Below are positions 10,329-20,734 of a stretch of 40,205 bases of DNA, piece by piece. Each line of letters opens with the position of its first letter. Position 1 is the stretch's first letter. Under the pieces are notes generated by a model. The model saw nothing but the letters and a program-made list of their open reading frames with translations. It searched no databases and was not told where the DNA came from. Origin of the DNA: Hyphomicrobiales bacterium. Lineage in GTDB: Bacteria > Pseudomonadota > Alphaproteobacteria > Rhizobiales > Beijerinckiaceae. The translations under genes and the position numbers were made by a program. Where the stretch lies: NCBI GenBank assembly GCA_027484655.1, contig JAIXSM010000017.1, positions 1-40,205 on the forward strand. Reading direction: 5' to 3'.

Positions 10329-10342
10329 GGGGAGGGGAGATT

Positions 10343-10543
10343 ATGACTCAGTCCACCCAGAAGGCGGTCGTCACCGTCGAGCAGGTTTCGAGCGCCATTG
10401 GCCGTCCCGGCAAGCAGCGTGAGACACTCATCGGCCTCGGCCTCAACAAGATCGGTCGTCGCTCCTCTCTCGAGGATACGCCTGCCGTTCGCGGCATGAT
10501 CGCCAAGGTTGCGCACCTCGTGCGCATCGTCGACGGCAAGTGA
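10343..10543 (+). CDS. rpmD: 50S ribosomal protein L30
   Basis: Small ferredoxin-like-fold protein of the large subunit. The 66 aa contain [40 protein letters not shown] and HLVRIV, the whole family pattern. GAGGGGAG lies 7 nt before the ATG. It sits between rpsE and rplO as in the standard spc operon. Confidence 0.97.
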   Translation: MTQSTQKAVVTVEQVSSAIGRPGKQRETLIGLGLNKIGRRSSLEDTPAVRGMIAKVAHLVRIVDGK

Positions 10544-10553
10544 GGAGGGCGCG

Positions 10554-11030
10554 ATGAAGCTCAATGACATTCGGGACAATCCCGGCTCCTCCAAGGACCG
10601 CATGCGCGTCGGCCGGGGCATTGGCTCCGGCAAGGGCAAGCAGAGCGGCCGCGGCGGCAAGGGCCAGACGGCCCGCTCCGGCGTGCGCATCAAGGGCTTC
10701 GAGGGCGGTCAGATGCCGCTGCATCGTCGCCTGCCGAAGCGCGGGTTCAACGCCCCGTTCTCGACGGACTACAACGAGGTGAACCTCGGTCGCCTGCAAC
10801 AGGCGGTTGACGCGGGCAAGCTCGATGCCGCCCAGGCGGTGACCATCGAGTCGCTGATCGCTGCCGGCGTGTGCTCGAAGGTTCGTGACGGCGTGAAGAT
10901 CCTTGGCAACGGCGAGCTCAGCGCGAAGCTGAACCTCGAAGTGGCTGCGGCTTCGAAGTCCGCTGTCGCCGCAATCGAGAAGGCTGGCGGCTCCGTCAAG
11001 CTTCTCGTGGCGGTCGCCGCAGAGGGCTAG
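10554..11030 (+). CDS. rplO: 50S ribosomal protein L15
   Basis: Late-assembly large-subunit protein. The 158 aa start [20 protein letters not shown] and contain the Gly/Lys/Arg-rich [20 protein letters not shown] extension and the [16 protein letters not shown] signature (about residues 45-60). I chose the ATG at 10554: GAGGAGGG lies just upstream, whereas the in-frame start at 10509 would read through the end of rpmD. A strong terminator follows. Confidence 0.98.
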   Translation: MKLNDIRDNPGSSKDRMRVGRGIGSGKGKQSGRGGKGQTARSGVRIKGFEGGQMPLHRRLPKRGFNAPFSTDYNEVNLGRLQQAVDAGKLDAAQAVTIESLIAAGVCSKVRDGVKILGNGELSAKLNLEVAAASKSAVAAIEKAGGSVKLLVAVAAEG

Positions 11031-11043
11031 GTCCTTAAGTAAG

Positions 11044-11069
11044 CGCCGCCGGCTGCCGGCGGCGTTTTT
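11044..11069 (+). terminator. Rho-independent terminator after rplO
   Basis: A perfect 9-bp stem (CGCCGCCGG, 11044-11052, with CCGGCGGCG, 11056-11064) closes a 3-nt loop and is followed by five T (11065-11069). It is a textbook intrinsic terminator placed 13 bp after the rplO stop and before secY, where the classical spc operon continues without a break. Confidence 0.88.
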
Positions 11070-11185
11070 AGCATTCTCTCGGGGCGGGGCGTCAGGTCAG
11101 GGCCTTTCGCCCCGTTCCAGTGTCGGGAGCGCACCGGCATAGTCCTCGGATCAGGCGCGCGCGGCGCGCCACTCGGAGCGTCCAA

Positions 11186-12520
11186 ATGGCATCGGCAGCC
11201 GAACAGCTCGCAGCCTCGATCAACTTTTCGGCCATCGCCAAGGCCGATGAACTCAAGAAGCGTATCTGGTTCACGCTTGGCGCACTTGTGATCTACCGCC
11301 TCGGGACGTACATCCCGCTGCCCGGCATCGATCCGGTTGCATTCGAACAAAGCTTCACGTCGAGCCAGCAGGGCGTGCTGGAGCTGTTCAACATGTTCGC
11401 GGGCGGCGCCGTGCAGCGCATGGCCATCTTCGCCCTGAACATCATGCCGTACATCTCGGCCTCGATCATCATTCAGCTCATGACCTCGGTCGTGCCGACT
11501 CTTGAAGCGCTGAAGAAGGAAGGCGAGTCCGGGCGCAAGGTCATCAATCAGTACACGCGGTATCTGACCGTTGTGCTGGCGATCTTCCAGGCGTGGGGCA
11601 TCGCGATTGGCCTGCAGGGGCAGGGCAACGTCGTCGCCAATCCTGGTCCGTTCTTCGTCATCTCGACGATTCTCTCGCTTACCGGCGGCACCATTTTCCT
11701 GATGTGGCTTGGTGAGCAGATCACGGCCCGCGGCATCGGCAACGGCGCGTCGCTCATCATCTTTGCCGGCATCGTTGCGGCGTTCCCGTCGGCGATTGTC
11801 TCGACGCTGGAGCTTGGTCGCCAGGGCGCATTGTCCACAGCGTTGATCCTCATCGTTCTGGCGCTGTCGGTTGTCGTTGTCGCCTTCATCGTGTTCGTTG
11901 AGCGCGCCCAGCGTCGTCTTCTCATCACCTACCCCAAGCGGCAGGTGGGCCAGAACCAGATGGTTGGCGGGCAGACGTCGTTCCTGCCGCTGAAGATCAA
12001 CACCGCGGGCGTGATTCCGCCGATTTTCGCTTCGTCGTTGCTGCTGCTGCCGACCACGATTGCGAATTTCTCGCAGTCGGTCGCCACGGGCTGGCTTGCG
12101 ACCTTCAACACGTACTTCGCCCATGGGCGGCCGGCGTACATGTTGTTCTACGTCGCGCTGATTGTGTTCTTCGCGTTCTTCTACACCGCGATTGTCTTCA
12201 ATCCGACGGAGACAGCGGACAATCTCAAGAAGCATGGCGGCTTCATTCCGGGGATACGTCCGGGCGAGCGGACCGCCGAGTACATCGACCACGTGCTGAC
12301 CCGTGTTACAGTCATCGGCGCAATTTACCTGTCGGCGATCTGTCTCTTACCCGAAATGCTGATTTCCTATGCGGCCTTGCCGTTCTACTTCGGCGGCACA
12401 TCTTTGCTCATTGTCGTGAGTGTGACGATGGACACGGTTGCGCAGGTGCACGGTCATCTCCAGGCGCAACAGTATGAAGGGCTCGTGCGCAAGGCGAAGC
12501 TGCGGGGGAGACGTCGATGA
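11186..12520 (+). CDS. secY: Protein translocase subunit SecY
   Basis: Central channel of the SecYEG translocon in the inner membrane, for export and membrane insertion. The 444 aa have ten predicted hydrophobic segments; visible landmarks are the first helix after [20 protein letters not shown], the plug-region [20 protein letters not shown], and the cytosolic loop with [20 protein letters not shown] chose the ATG at 11186 because CGGAG precedes it and the product begins [11 protein letters not shown]; a start at 11120 would add 22 residues overlapping the leader. It overlaps adk by 4 bp and sits between two terminators. Confidence 0.98.
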   Translation: MASAAEQLAASINFSAIAKADELKKRIWFTLGALVIYRLGTYIPLPGIDPVAFEQSFTSSQQGVLELFNMFAGGAVQRMAIFALNIMPYISASIIIQLMTSVVPTLEALKKEGESGRKVINQYTRYLTVVLAIFQAWGIAIGLQGQGNVVANPGPFFVISTILSLTGGTIFLMWLGEQITARGIGNGASLIIFAGIVAAFPSAIVSTLELGRQGALSTALILIVLALSVVVVAFIVFVERAQRRLLITYPKRQVGQNQMVGGQTSFLPLKINTAGVIPPIFASSLLLLPTTIANFSQSVATGWLATFNTYFAHGRPAYMLFYVALIVFFAFFYTAIVFNPTETADNLKKHGGFIPGIRPGERTAEYIDHVLTRVTVIGAIYLSAICLLPEMLISYAALPFYFGGTSLLIVVSVTMDTVAQVHGHLQAQQYEGLVRKAKLRGRRR

Positions 12521-13098
12521 AGTTGATATTGCTGGGCCCCCCTGGGGCGGGCAAGGGCACGCAGGCTGCGCGCCTCATGGAGAAGCATGGCATTCCGCAG
12601 CTCTCAACCGGCGATATGCTGCGTGCCGCAGTCAAGGCTGGCACGCCCGTTGGCCTCCAGGCGAAGGCCGTGATGGAGGCTGGCGGTCTCGTGTCGGACG
12701 AGATCGTGGTCGGCATTATCGCGGATCGCATGGAGGAGGCTGACGCTCGCAAGGGCTTCATCCTTGACGGGTTTCCCCGCACGGTCGCGCAGGCGCAGGC
12801 GCTTGATGCGATGCTGGCGACCAAGGCCATGAAGCTTGACGGCATCGTCGAGCTGAAGGTGGACGAGGGCGCGCTGATGGCGCGCATCGAGAAGCGTGCG
12901 GCAGAGACTGTCGCCGCTGGCGGTGTTGTCCGCGCGGATGACAATCCTGAGGCCTTCAAGAAGCGTCTGGTCGCGTATCGGGAGCAGACTGCGCCCGTTT
13001 CGGCTTATTACGCATCGCGCGGCGCGCTGAAGACGGTCGATGGCATGGCGTCCATCGATGATGTCACAAGAGCTATAAACGCTGCGCTTGTCGGCTGA
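12517..13098 (+). CDS. adk: Adenylate kinase
   Basis: Interconverts ATP plus AMP and two ADP in the cytoplasm. The 193 aa show the P-loop [11 protein letters not shown] (residues 6-16), the AMP-binding [10 protein letters not shown] and [13 protein letters not shown] segments, and a short LID (no zinc cysteines), normal for rhizobial enzymes of about 190 aa. The ATG overlaps the secY stop (ATGA), as in many bacterial secY-adk pairs. A terminator follows. Confidence 0.98.
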   Translation: MKLILLGPPGAGKGTQAARLMEKHGIPQLSTGDMLRAAVKAGTPVGLQAKAVMEAGGLVSDEIVVGIIADRMEEADARKGFILDGFPRTVAQAQALDAMLATKAMKLDGIVELKVDEGALMARIEKRAAETVAAGGVVRADDNPEAFKKRLVAYREQTAPVSAYYASRGALKTVDGMASIDDVTRAINAALVG

Positions 13099-13130
13099 CG
13101 CGCTGCTCGCGTTAAGTCGTTGCAAAACGT

Positions 13131-13178
13131 TCCCGGCTTAAGGTTCGCTTTTAGGCGAATTCAGCCGGGATTTTTTTT
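13131..13178 (+). terminator. Rho-independent terminator after adk
   Basis: An 8-bp outer stem (TCCCGGCT, 13131-13138, with AGCCGGGA, 13163-13170) encloses a second stem (TTCGC, 13144-13148, with GCGAA, 13155-13159). Eight consecutive T follow (13171-13178). It ends transcription of secY-adk. The T-run touches the ATG of the next gene at 13179, so terminator and start codon are adjacent. Confidence 0.85.
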
Positions 13179-14249
13179 ATGGATGCACGAATCCCGTTCG
13201 GTGATGGCGGCCTCGTTGTTTATGGGCTGGGCGCGACCGGTGAGCGGATTGTCCGCGCCCTGGTCTCAAAGGGGGTTGCGATAAGCGCCCTCGCGGATGC
13301 GCGTCGGGCTGGGGACACAATCTGTGGCCTGCCTGTCATCGGGCCTGCAGATTTGCCCTCTCGCGACTGGCGAGACAGGGATTGCCTGATCGGCCTGCAC
13401 AATCATTATGTTCCTCTGCATGATGTGGCGTCGTTTCTTGAAGGCGTCGGCTTTCGCCGCGTCCTGGGCCTTGCGGGGCTATCCGGCCGCGTCGATATGG
13501 CGGGCGTTGCCGGGGGATACTGGCTCGACTTCGGTTTTTCGTACGCCGCTCACCGCAGCGAGATCGAGGCCGTCAGTGGGCTGCTTGCCGATGTCGCGAG
13601 CCGGAGACTGCTTGAACAGATCATCGCGTATCGCTCAAGCGGCGATGTTGCAGAGTGCCCGGTTCCAGATCGTGATGACGAATACACCCCAGCGGACCTG
13701 CCCCGGTATCGCGAGCCTTTGCGGCTGATCGATTGCGGCGCGTATGACGGCGCGGCCATCCGTCTGTTTTTGCGAGCAGGTTACCGCATCGAACACGTGC
13801 TTGCCTTTGAGCCAGACCCTGCGAACCATGCCGCCCTTCGCGCTCGGATTGGCGGTGACATCCGCGCGACCCTGCTGCCTATGGCGGCCTGGTCCTCGCT
13901 GCGGTCGCTTCGGTTTGCAGCCGGTGAGTCGATGGCCAGCGGTGTTGCGGACACTGGCGAGATTGTCGTTCAGGCGGCGGCTGTTGACGATGTAGCTGCG
14001 AACTGGGCGCCGACGCTCGTCAAAATGGACGTGGAGGGCGGCGAGATCGAAGCGCTGCGGGGAATGGAGCAGACGATCCGCGCGTACAAGCCGGATCTGT
14101 GCCTGTCGCTCTATCACACGCCCCGGCATCTGTTCGAGATCCCCCTGCTGGTTGCCTCATGGGGCCTCGGATACCGGTTTTACCTGCGCGTGCATGAGGA
14201 AAACACCTTTGGCGTCGTGCTCTACGCGTTGCAGGACCGGGGCGCGTGA
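13179..14249 (+). CDS. FkbM-family methyltransferase with N-terminal Rossmann-like domain
   Basis: Predicted SAM-dependent methyltransferase of unknown substrate; family members often O-methylate sugars or polyketides. Residues about 11-100 start VVYGLGATGERIV and resemble the nucleotide-binding domain that precedes some sugar-modifying enzymes (PglD-like). Residues about 180-340 form the FkbM domain: LIDCGAYDGAA (183-193), FEPDP (210-214), and KMDVEGGEIEALRG (282-295). The gene splits adk from rpsM, which are adjacent in the standard cluster, so it is an insertion. The ATG follows the terminator T-run with no clear ribosome binding site (only GGGA in the stem, 8 nt away). The next in-frame Met is about 107 residues in, so the start is probably right. 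Confidence 0.85.
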   Translation: MDARIPFGDGGLVVYGLGATGERIVRALVSKGVAISALADARRAGDTICGLPVIGPADLPSRDWRDRDCLIGLHNHYVPLHDVASFLEGVGFRRVLGLAGLSGRVDMAGVAGGYWLDFGFSYAAHRSEIEAVSGLLADVASRRLLEQIIAYRSSGDVAECPVPDRDDEYTPADLPRYREPLRLIDCGAYDGAAIRLFLRAGYRIEHVLAFEPDPANHAALRARIGGDIRATLLPMAAWSSLRSLRFAAGESMASGVADTGEIVVQAAAVDDVAANWAPTLVKMDVEGGEIEALRGMEQTIRAYKPDLCLSLYHTPRHLFEIPLLVASWGLGYRFYLRVHEENTFGVVLYALQDRGA

Positions 14250-14299
14250 TCGCAGCCTGACCGCTGGCCAATGTGTTGGTGCGGCGGTTTGATTGCGTG

Positions 14300-14328
14300 T
14301 TGACTCGGGACCGCTGTTGCCATAGGCA
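14300..14328 (+). promoter_or_regulatory. Candidate sigma70 promoter for the alpha operon
   Basis: TTGACT (14300-14305) lies 17 bp before TAGGCA (14323-14328). The -35 box is near consensus and the -10 weak, as is common in alphaproteobacteria. It lies about 145 bp before rpsM, after two terminators have closed secY-adk, so a promoter is needed here. The following leader contains a small CCCTC/GAGGG hairpin near 14359-14373. No S4-operator pseudoknot could be recognised by eye. Confidence 0.45.
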
Positions 14329-14471
14329 CGAGCCCTCATAGAGACGTACGCGTCCCGGAGCCCTCACCTGAGGGGTCGGGTTCGTTTTGCGTTTCGCCTC
14401 CGCATGGGCCGGCCTCCACCGGACGCGGGGTTTTGCAACCGCGGCATAAGCCGCTGACATGGAGACGGCCT

Positions 14472-14840
14472 GTGGCTCGTATAGCTGGCGTCAACATTCC
14501 CACGAACAAGCGCGTTGTCATCGCGCTGCAGTACATCCACGGTATCGGCGCGAAGAAGGCCGAAGAGATCTGCGAGAAGGTGAGCATCCCGGCCGAGCGC
14601 CGTGTGTCCCAGCTCACGGACGCCGAGGTTCTGCAGATCCGTGAAACGATTGACCGCGATTACCTCGTGGAAGGCGATCTCCGCCGCGAAGTCTCGATCA
14701 ATATCAAGCGGTTGATGGATCTGGGCTGCTACCGCGGCCTGCGTCACCGCAAGCAGCTTCCGGTTCGCGGCCAGCGCACCCACACCAACGCCCGCACCCG
14801 CAAGGGCAAGGCGAAGCCGATCGCCGGCAAGAAGAAGTAA
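14472..14840 (+). CDS. rpsM: 30S ribosomal protein S13
   Basis: Head-domain protein contacting P-site tRNA and bridging to L5. The 122 aa read [20 protein letters not shown] at the start, then [15 protein letters not shown] (helix-two-turn-helix), and end [21 protein letters not shown] chose GTG at 14472, which has GGAGA 6 nt upstream and gives the family length; a start at 14433 would add 13 unrelated residues. It begins the alpha operon, which has lost its usual direct link to adk. Confidence 0.97.
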   Translation: MARIAGVNIPTNKRVVIALQYIHGIGAKKAEEICEKVSIPAERRVSQLTDAEVLQIRETIDRDYLVEGDLRREVSINIKRLMDLGCYRGLRHRKQLPVRGQRTHTNARTRKGKAKPIAGKKK

Positions 14841-14953
14841 GCCGCAGTTTCCGGTGACTGCACGCCCGCGAGTCGTTCGCGGGCGTCTCGGTTTCGGAAG
14901 ATTGATCCCCAGCGCCTGGCGATACGGGCGCGTCCGAAGGAAAGAAAGAGTAC

Positions 14954-15343
14954 ATGGCTAAGGAAGCAACCCGCGTCCGCCGTCGCGAACGCAAGAACAT
15001 CGCGTCCGGCGTCGCGCACGTGAACTCGACGTTCAACAACACGATGATCACCATCTCCGATGCGCAGGGCAACACGATTGCCTGGTCGTCGGCTGGCACC
15101 ATGGGCTTCAAGGGTTCGCGCAAGTCGACCCCCTATGCCGCGCAGATGGCTGCTGAGGATGCCGCCCGCAAGGCGTCCGAGCACGGGATGCGCACGGTTG
15201 AAGTGGAAGTGTCCGGCCCGGGTTCGGGTCGTGAATCGGCGCTTCGCGCGCTGCAGGCCGCCGGTTTCACGGTGACCTCGATCCGCGACGTGACCCCGAT
15301 CCCGCACAACGGTTGCCGTCCGCGCAAGCGTCGTCGCGTCTGA
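14954..15343 (+). CDS. rpsK: 30S ribosomal protein S11
   Basis: Platform protein of the small subunit. The 129 aa contain [40 protein letters not shown], and the C-terminal [32 protein letters not shown] precedes the ATG. It lies 113 bp after rpsM and 118 bp before rpoA; these gaps are wider than in E. coli. An rpsD gene is absent between rpsK and rpoA, as is normal in alphaproteobacteria. Confidence 0.99.
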   Translation: MAKEATRVRRRERKNIASGVAHVNSTFNNTMITISDAQGNTIAWSSAGTMGFKGSRKSTPYAAQMAAEDAARKASEHGMRTVEVEVSGPGSGRESALRALQAAGFTVTSIRDVTPIPHNGCRPRKRRRV

Positions 15344-15461
15344 TTGTTTTTTGCTGATCGACGCGCGGTGGCTGACGGGCCTTCGCGCGTCTTTTCGTTG
15401 ACTCCGACGTCGCGGGCCATGGTCGACGGACCGATATGCCCACGAAGATCAAGAGGCCGCC

Positions 15462-16478
15462 GTGATTCAGAAGAACTGGCAAGAACTCATCAAGCCGAAC
15501 AAGCTCGAGGTCATTCCCGGGCACGATCCGCGCCGCATCGCGACCCTTGTCGCCGAGCCGCTGGAGCGGGGTTTCGGCCTTACCCTCGGCAACGCGCTGC
15601 GCCGTATTCTGCTGTCGTCGCTTCAGGGCGCCGCCATCACGTCTGTCCACATTGACGGCGTGCTGCACGAGTTCTCCTCGATTCCCGGCGTGCGTGAGGA
15701 TGTCACTGACATCATCCTCAACATCAAGGACATCGCTATCAAGATGCAGGGCGATGGGCCCAAGCGCATGGTCCTGAAAAAGCAGGGTCCGGGCGCGGTC
15801 GTCGCCGGCGACATCCAGGTTACCGGCGACGTGCTGGTGCTGAACCCGACGCTGCCGATTTGCACCCTCGACGAGGGCGCCGAGATCCGCATGGAGTTCA
15901 CGGTCAACACCGGCAAGGGCTACGTGCCCGCCGATCGTAACCGCTCCGAGGACGCGCCAATCGGCCTCATCCCGGTGGACAGCATCTATTCCCCGGTGAA
16001 GAAGGTCAGCTATCGCGTCGAGAACACCCGCGAGGGCCAGATCCTCGATTACGACAAGCTTACGGTTGTCGTGGAGACCAACGGCGCGATCTCTCCGGAA
16101 GATGCGGTGGCCTACTCGGCTCGCATCCTGCAGGATCAGCTCAACGTGTTCGTGAACTTCGAGGAGCCGCGCCGCGAGGACGCTGCCCCGTCGATTCCGG
16201 AGCTGGCGTTCAACCCGGCGCTGCTCAAGAAGGTCGATGAGCTGGAGCTGTCGGTCCGTTCGGCGAACTGCCTGAAGAACGACAACATCGTCTACATCGG
16301 CGACCTGATCCAGAAGTCGGAGGCGGAGATGCTGCGCACCCCGAACTTCGGCCGCAAGTCGCTCAACGAGATCAAGGAAGTGCTCGCTCAGATGGGCCTG
16401 CACCTCGGCATGGAAGTTCCCGGCTGGCCGCCGGAGAACATCGAAGAGCTGGCGAAGCGCTTCGAGGAGCATTACTAG
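15462..16478 (+). CDS. rpoA: RNA polymerase alpha subunit
   Basis: Assembly scaffold of RNA polymerase. The 338 aa match rhizobial length. The N-terminal dimerisation domain contains [20 protein letters not shown] (about residues 34-53). The C-terminal domain contains [20 protein letters not shown] (about 260-279) and [16 protein letters not shown], the DNA- and activator-contacting helices. The start is GTG at 15462 with AAGAGG upstream, giving [12 protein letters not shown] as in relatives. A spacer with an inverted-repeat element lies between it and rplQ. Confidence 0.99.
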   Translation: MIQKNWQELIKPNKLEVIPGHDPRRIATLVAEPLERGFGLTLGNALRRILLSSLQGAAITSVHIDGVLHEFSSIPGVREDVTDIILNIKDIAIKMQGDGPKRMVLKKQGPGAVVAGDIQVTGDVLVLNPTLPICTLDEGAEIRMEFTVNTGKGYVPADRNRSEDAPIGLIPVDSIYSPVKKVSYRVENTREGQILDYDKLTVVVETNGAISPEDAVAYSARILQDQLNVFVNFEEPRREDAAPSIPELAFNPALLKKVDELELSVRSANCLKNDNIVYIGDLIQKSEAEMLRTPNFGRKSLNEIKEVLAQMGLHLGMEVPGWPPENIEELAKRFEEHY

Positions 16479-16483
16479 TTTCT

Positions 16484-16591
16484 CGCGAATAGCGAGTAGC
16501 GAGTAGACAATGGAAAGGTGAGTGGCGTTTGGTGAGATGTGAATGCGGCGCTGATTGGGCCTTCATTCGCTATTCGCCATGCGCTATTCGC
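16484..16591. repeat. Inverted-repeat element between rpoA and rplQ
   Basis: The left end carries GCGAATAGCG (16485-16494) followed by two GAGTAG units. The right end carries two copies of the exact complement, CGCTATTCGC (16568-16577 and 16582-16591). The arms flank about 70 bp of lower-GC sequence with no coding potential. It has the shape of a small palindromic repeat or MITE-like element in an otherwise compact operon. The element would fold in the rpoA-rplQ mRNA. No target duplication was found. Confidence 0.5.
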
Positions 16592-16643
16592 CCGAACACC
16601 GGCCGACCCTTGGCACGGCGGCCGCAACAAGCAGGAGATAGCC

Positions 16644-17048
16644 ATGTATCACGGACGCAAGAAGCGCCGCTTTAACCGCACGGCTGAACACCGCAAGGCG
16701 ATGTTCGCCAACATGTGCCAGGCGCTCATCAAGCACGAGCAGATCGTCACCACGCTGCCGAAGGCCAAGGATCTTCGCCCGGTCGTCGAGAAGCTCGTGA
16801 CCCTCGGCAAGCGCGGCGACCTGCACGCTCGTCGCCAGGCCATCGCCCAGATCAAGGACGTCGATCTCGTCCGCAAGCTGTTCGACGTGCTGGGTCCGCG
16901 CTACAAGGAGCGCAACGGCGGCTACACCCGCGTGCTGAAGGCGGGTTTCCGCTTCGGCGACAACGCGGCGATGGCTGTCATCGAGTTCGTTGATCGTGAC
17001 GTGGACGCCAAGGGCAAGGACTCTGGCCCGACGTCGGAAGCCGCGTAA
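16644..17048 (+). CDS. rplQ: 50S ribosomal protein L17
   Basis: Large-subunit protein near the tunnel exit. The 134 aa start [20 protein letters not shown] and contain [20 protein letters not shown] and [26 protein letters not shown] lies 7 nt before the ATG at 16644, which I prefer over an in-frame start at 16539 lying inside the repeat element. It is the last gene of the cluster and is followed by a terminator. Confidence 0.98.
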   Translation: MYHGRKKRRFNRTAEHRKAMFANMCQALIKHEQIVTTLPKAKDLRPVVEKLVTLGKRGDLHARRQAIAQIKDVDLVRKLFDVLGPRYKERNGGYTRVLKAGFRFGDNAAMAVIEFVDRDVDAKGKDSGPTSEAA

Positions 17049-17082
17049 GGCGTTCGGCCCTGGTTTTGCCGCCCCGTTTTGA

Positions 17083-17107
17083 AGGCCCGCTTCGGCGGGC
17101 CTTTTTG
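17083..17107 (+). terminator. Rho-independent terminator after rplQ
   Basis: An 8-bp stem (AGGCCCGC, 17083-17090, with GCGGGCCT, 17095-17102) is capped by a TTCG tetraloop and followed by a T-run. It lies 34 bp after rplQ in the gap between rplQ and the convergent acylphosphatase gene and closes the ribosomal cluster. Confidence 0.9.
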
Positions 17108-17133
17108 TGTTTATGGACCGGGCCAGGGGCTCC

Positions 17134-17439
17134 TCACCGCGTTGGCAGCACCACGAAGCGGGCGCCGAACGTTTCATCAAGCGCGCGCTCGGTCTCGGTG
17201 GTGATGTCCACGCCCGCCACGGAGGCTGACGGCGGGCCGCGCAGCAGGCTTTCCGCCATTTGCGCCACCCGGTCCGGATCGCCCGCGAACACGGCTTCCA
17301 CGGATCCGTCGTTACGGTTGCGCACAAAGCCCCGCAACTGCAGGGCCGTCGCGTGGGCGTTGACCCAGGCGCGATAACCTACTTTCTGAACGCGTCCACG
17401 TACGAACGCGCGAATGATCCGTTCGGCGTCAGGGGTCAT
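17134..17439 (-). CDS. acyP: Acylphosphatase
   Basis: Hydrolyses carboxyl-phosphate bonds such as acetyl- or carbamoyl-phosphate. The 101 aa show the family motif VRGRVQKVGYRAWV with catalytic Arg23 and GFVRNRNDGSVEA with catalytic Asn41. The Gly of the usual GVQGVG turn is Lys here (QKVG), a minor departure. I chose the ATG at 17439, preceded on the minus strand by AGGTGAG; an earlier in-frame start would run into the upstream gene. It starts 4 bp after the cyclotransferase gene stop, so it is the last gene of the pcc transcript. Confidence 0.93.
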   Translation of the reverse strand: MTPDAERIIRAFVRGRVQKVGYRAWVNAHATALQLRGFVRNRNDGSVEAVFAGDPDRVAQMAESLLRGPPSASVAGVDITTETERALDETFGARFVVLPTR

Positions 17440-17443
17440 AAGC

Positions 17444-17980
17444 TCACCTGTCGAACGGCGTGGCGAAGCGCGGTCGCACTTTTGGGCGTGCTTCGGGCGC
17501 AGCGCCCTGCGCGCTGCCGTCTGGCGCCGTCCAGACCTGCGCATCCCCGCCGCGCGGACCCGGCGCCAGCGCCTCGAGGTCACGCAGATAGGGGGCCGGA
17601 AGCGTCCATGTGTGGGCCGCGGCGATCACCTGATCCATGTAGCCGGGCAGGGGCGCGCCGCCGACCGTCGTGTGGCCAACATAGACCAGCGCCCGAGCAC
17701 TGCCGCCAGACGCGCGCAGCACGGGTTGCAGAACCTTGCGATAAAGCCCGCTGGCCACGTTCTCGTAGGCGTCCAGCGCGCGCAGGTCTGCGAGCGCCAG
17801 ATCCCACAGCACGCCGTGAACATCGCGGCGGGGATCGCGGATGATGGAGGCGTACCCGCCCTGCATGATGAAAAAGCGGTGGCGCATGAGGCGACCGACG
17901 CCCAGCGGCTTTGAGCGCGGGCACCGGGTCTGCATGGCGGCGGCGTCCATGTTGGAGCCGTAGGCGAAATAGAGCGGCAT
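17444..17980 (-). CDS. Gamma-glutamylcyclotransferase-like protein
   Basis: Member of the GGCT/AIG2-like fold; family enzymes turn gamma-glutamyl amines or peptides into 5-oxoproline. The 178 aa begin MPLYFAYGSNMD with the YGSN substrate loop (residues 7-10). The likely catalytic acid is Glu73 in DAYENVASGLYRK. A C-terminal tail of about 40 residues (GPRGGDAQVW onward) is Pro/Ala/Arg-rich and probably disordered. The start at 17980 fits the conserved N-terminus; further upstream the frame overlaps pccA. It lies 38 bp after pccA and 4 bp before acyP. The exact substrate cannot be told. Confidence 0.85.
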   Translation of the reverse strand: MPLYFAYGSNMDAAAMQTRCPRSKPLGVGRLMRHRFFIMQGGYASIIRDPRRDVHGVLWDLALADLRALDAYENVASGLYRKVLQPVLRASGGSARALVYVGHTTVGGAPLPGYMDQVIAAAHTWTLPAPYLRDLEALAPGPRGGDAQVWTAPDGSAQGAAPEARPKVRPRFATPFDR

Positions 17981-18018
17981 GGCGTGCTTATAGCACGCGC
18001 ACGGCGCACCGCGCCCTG

Positions 18019-20028
<2,010 letters not shown>

Positions 20029-20049
20029 GGACGCCCCGGGTCCCGCCTG

Positions 20050-20072
20050 AACGGCGACGCTGCAGCGCCGTT
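20050..20072. other. Hairpin in the leader of pccA
   Basis: AACGGCG (20050-20056) pairs with CGCCGTT (20066-20072) around a 9-nt loop in the 114-bp gap between the second unknown gene and pccA. Read on the minus strand no T-run follows, so it is not a terminator for the operon. It lies about 20 bp before the pccA start and could affect translation. Confidence 0.4.
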
Positions 20073-20142
20073 CTTCTTGTCTCGCGGTTCTATTGCCCGT
20101 CAGCGGCGCCGTCCATACGCCAAAGGATGGTTCCGCCCGCGC

Positions 20143-20676
20143 TCAGGCCGCCAGCGCCGCGGGCGTTCTCGGGCGCGGCGTGTACAGGCGGCCCGCCAGT
20201 CCGGCCGTTTTGAGCGCCCGGCGAGCGAGTTCCAGGTTCTCCTCCAGCGCCGCGTCGCTGCTGGTGGCGGCACGCGACGCCAACGCCTCCAGGCGTTGAA
20301 GGACGCAGAGCATCAGGCTTGAGGGGCAGGTTGACGCCTTGCGCATCACGGCGGCGACGAGTTCGAACGCCAGCGCGTCATTGATGGGCTGCGCCTCGAT
20401 CATTTCGGCGAGCCACCCCGCCTTCTCTTCGGAGAGGCCGCTGTGGAGCGACTGATGCCCGATGATGTGGGCGCTAAGCGTCTCCACGAAGAACTCACCC
20501 CATTGCGCGCAGGCTGGAAGGTCCGCTCGCGCCAGATCGAACAAACGCCGCGCGTCGCTCTCGCCCAAGGCGCCCTGCGCCATGAGGGCGTGGCGCAGGC
20601 TCAGGACGTCGGCAACGTGGATGCTGCCGGCTTCGCGCACGGAATGGCAGACAGAATCGATGCTCAAAGTGCTCAT
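20143..20676 (-). CDS. Uncharacterised protein, paralog of its upstream neighbour
   Basis: Unknown function. The 177 aa are alpha-helical and soluble-looking, with no signal peptide or membrane segment. The central block QWGEFFVETLSAHIIGHQS (about residues 58-76), then SG, then GWLAEMI (87-93) matches the same block of the protein at 20735-21193, so the two are diverged duplicates. The same W..FFVE.. block occurs in uncharacterised rhizobial proteins that I recall, but I know no assigned role. The C-terminus (160-177) is Pro/Ala-rich. The ATG at 20676 has AAGGA upstream. It lies between pccB and pccA on the same strand, suggesting a link to the carboxylase. Confidence 0.8.
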   Translation of the reverse strand: MSTLSIDSVCHSVREAGSIHVADVLSLRHALMAQGALGESDARRLFDLARADLPACAQWGEFFVETLSAHIIGHQSLHSGLSEEKAGWLAEMIEAQPINDALAFELVAAVMRKASTCPSSLMLCVLQRLEALASRAATSSDAALEENLELARRALKTAGLAGRLYTPRPRTPAALAA

Positions 20677-20734
20677 GGCTGATCCTTCCAAATGAAATCG
20701 TTCTGAAAAAATGCGTCTGCTTCTGCTGTCTGGT

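Noticed and set aside
11027-12292. Minus-strand open frame of 421 codons opposite secY
   Set aside because: The translation is extremely rich in Arg, Asp, Glu, Asn and Gln, typical of the complement of a membrane protein gene. No start signal or family resemblance.
13179-14249. Pseudogene status for the FkbM gene in the ribosomal cluster
   Set aside because: The 356-codon frame is intact, both SAM-fold motifs are present and the length is normal for a two-domain member, so it is more likely functional.
15267-16472. Minus-strand open frame of 401 codons opposite rpoA
   Set aside because: Complete antisense overlap with rpoA and rpsK; mirror of normal codon use; no recognisable domain.
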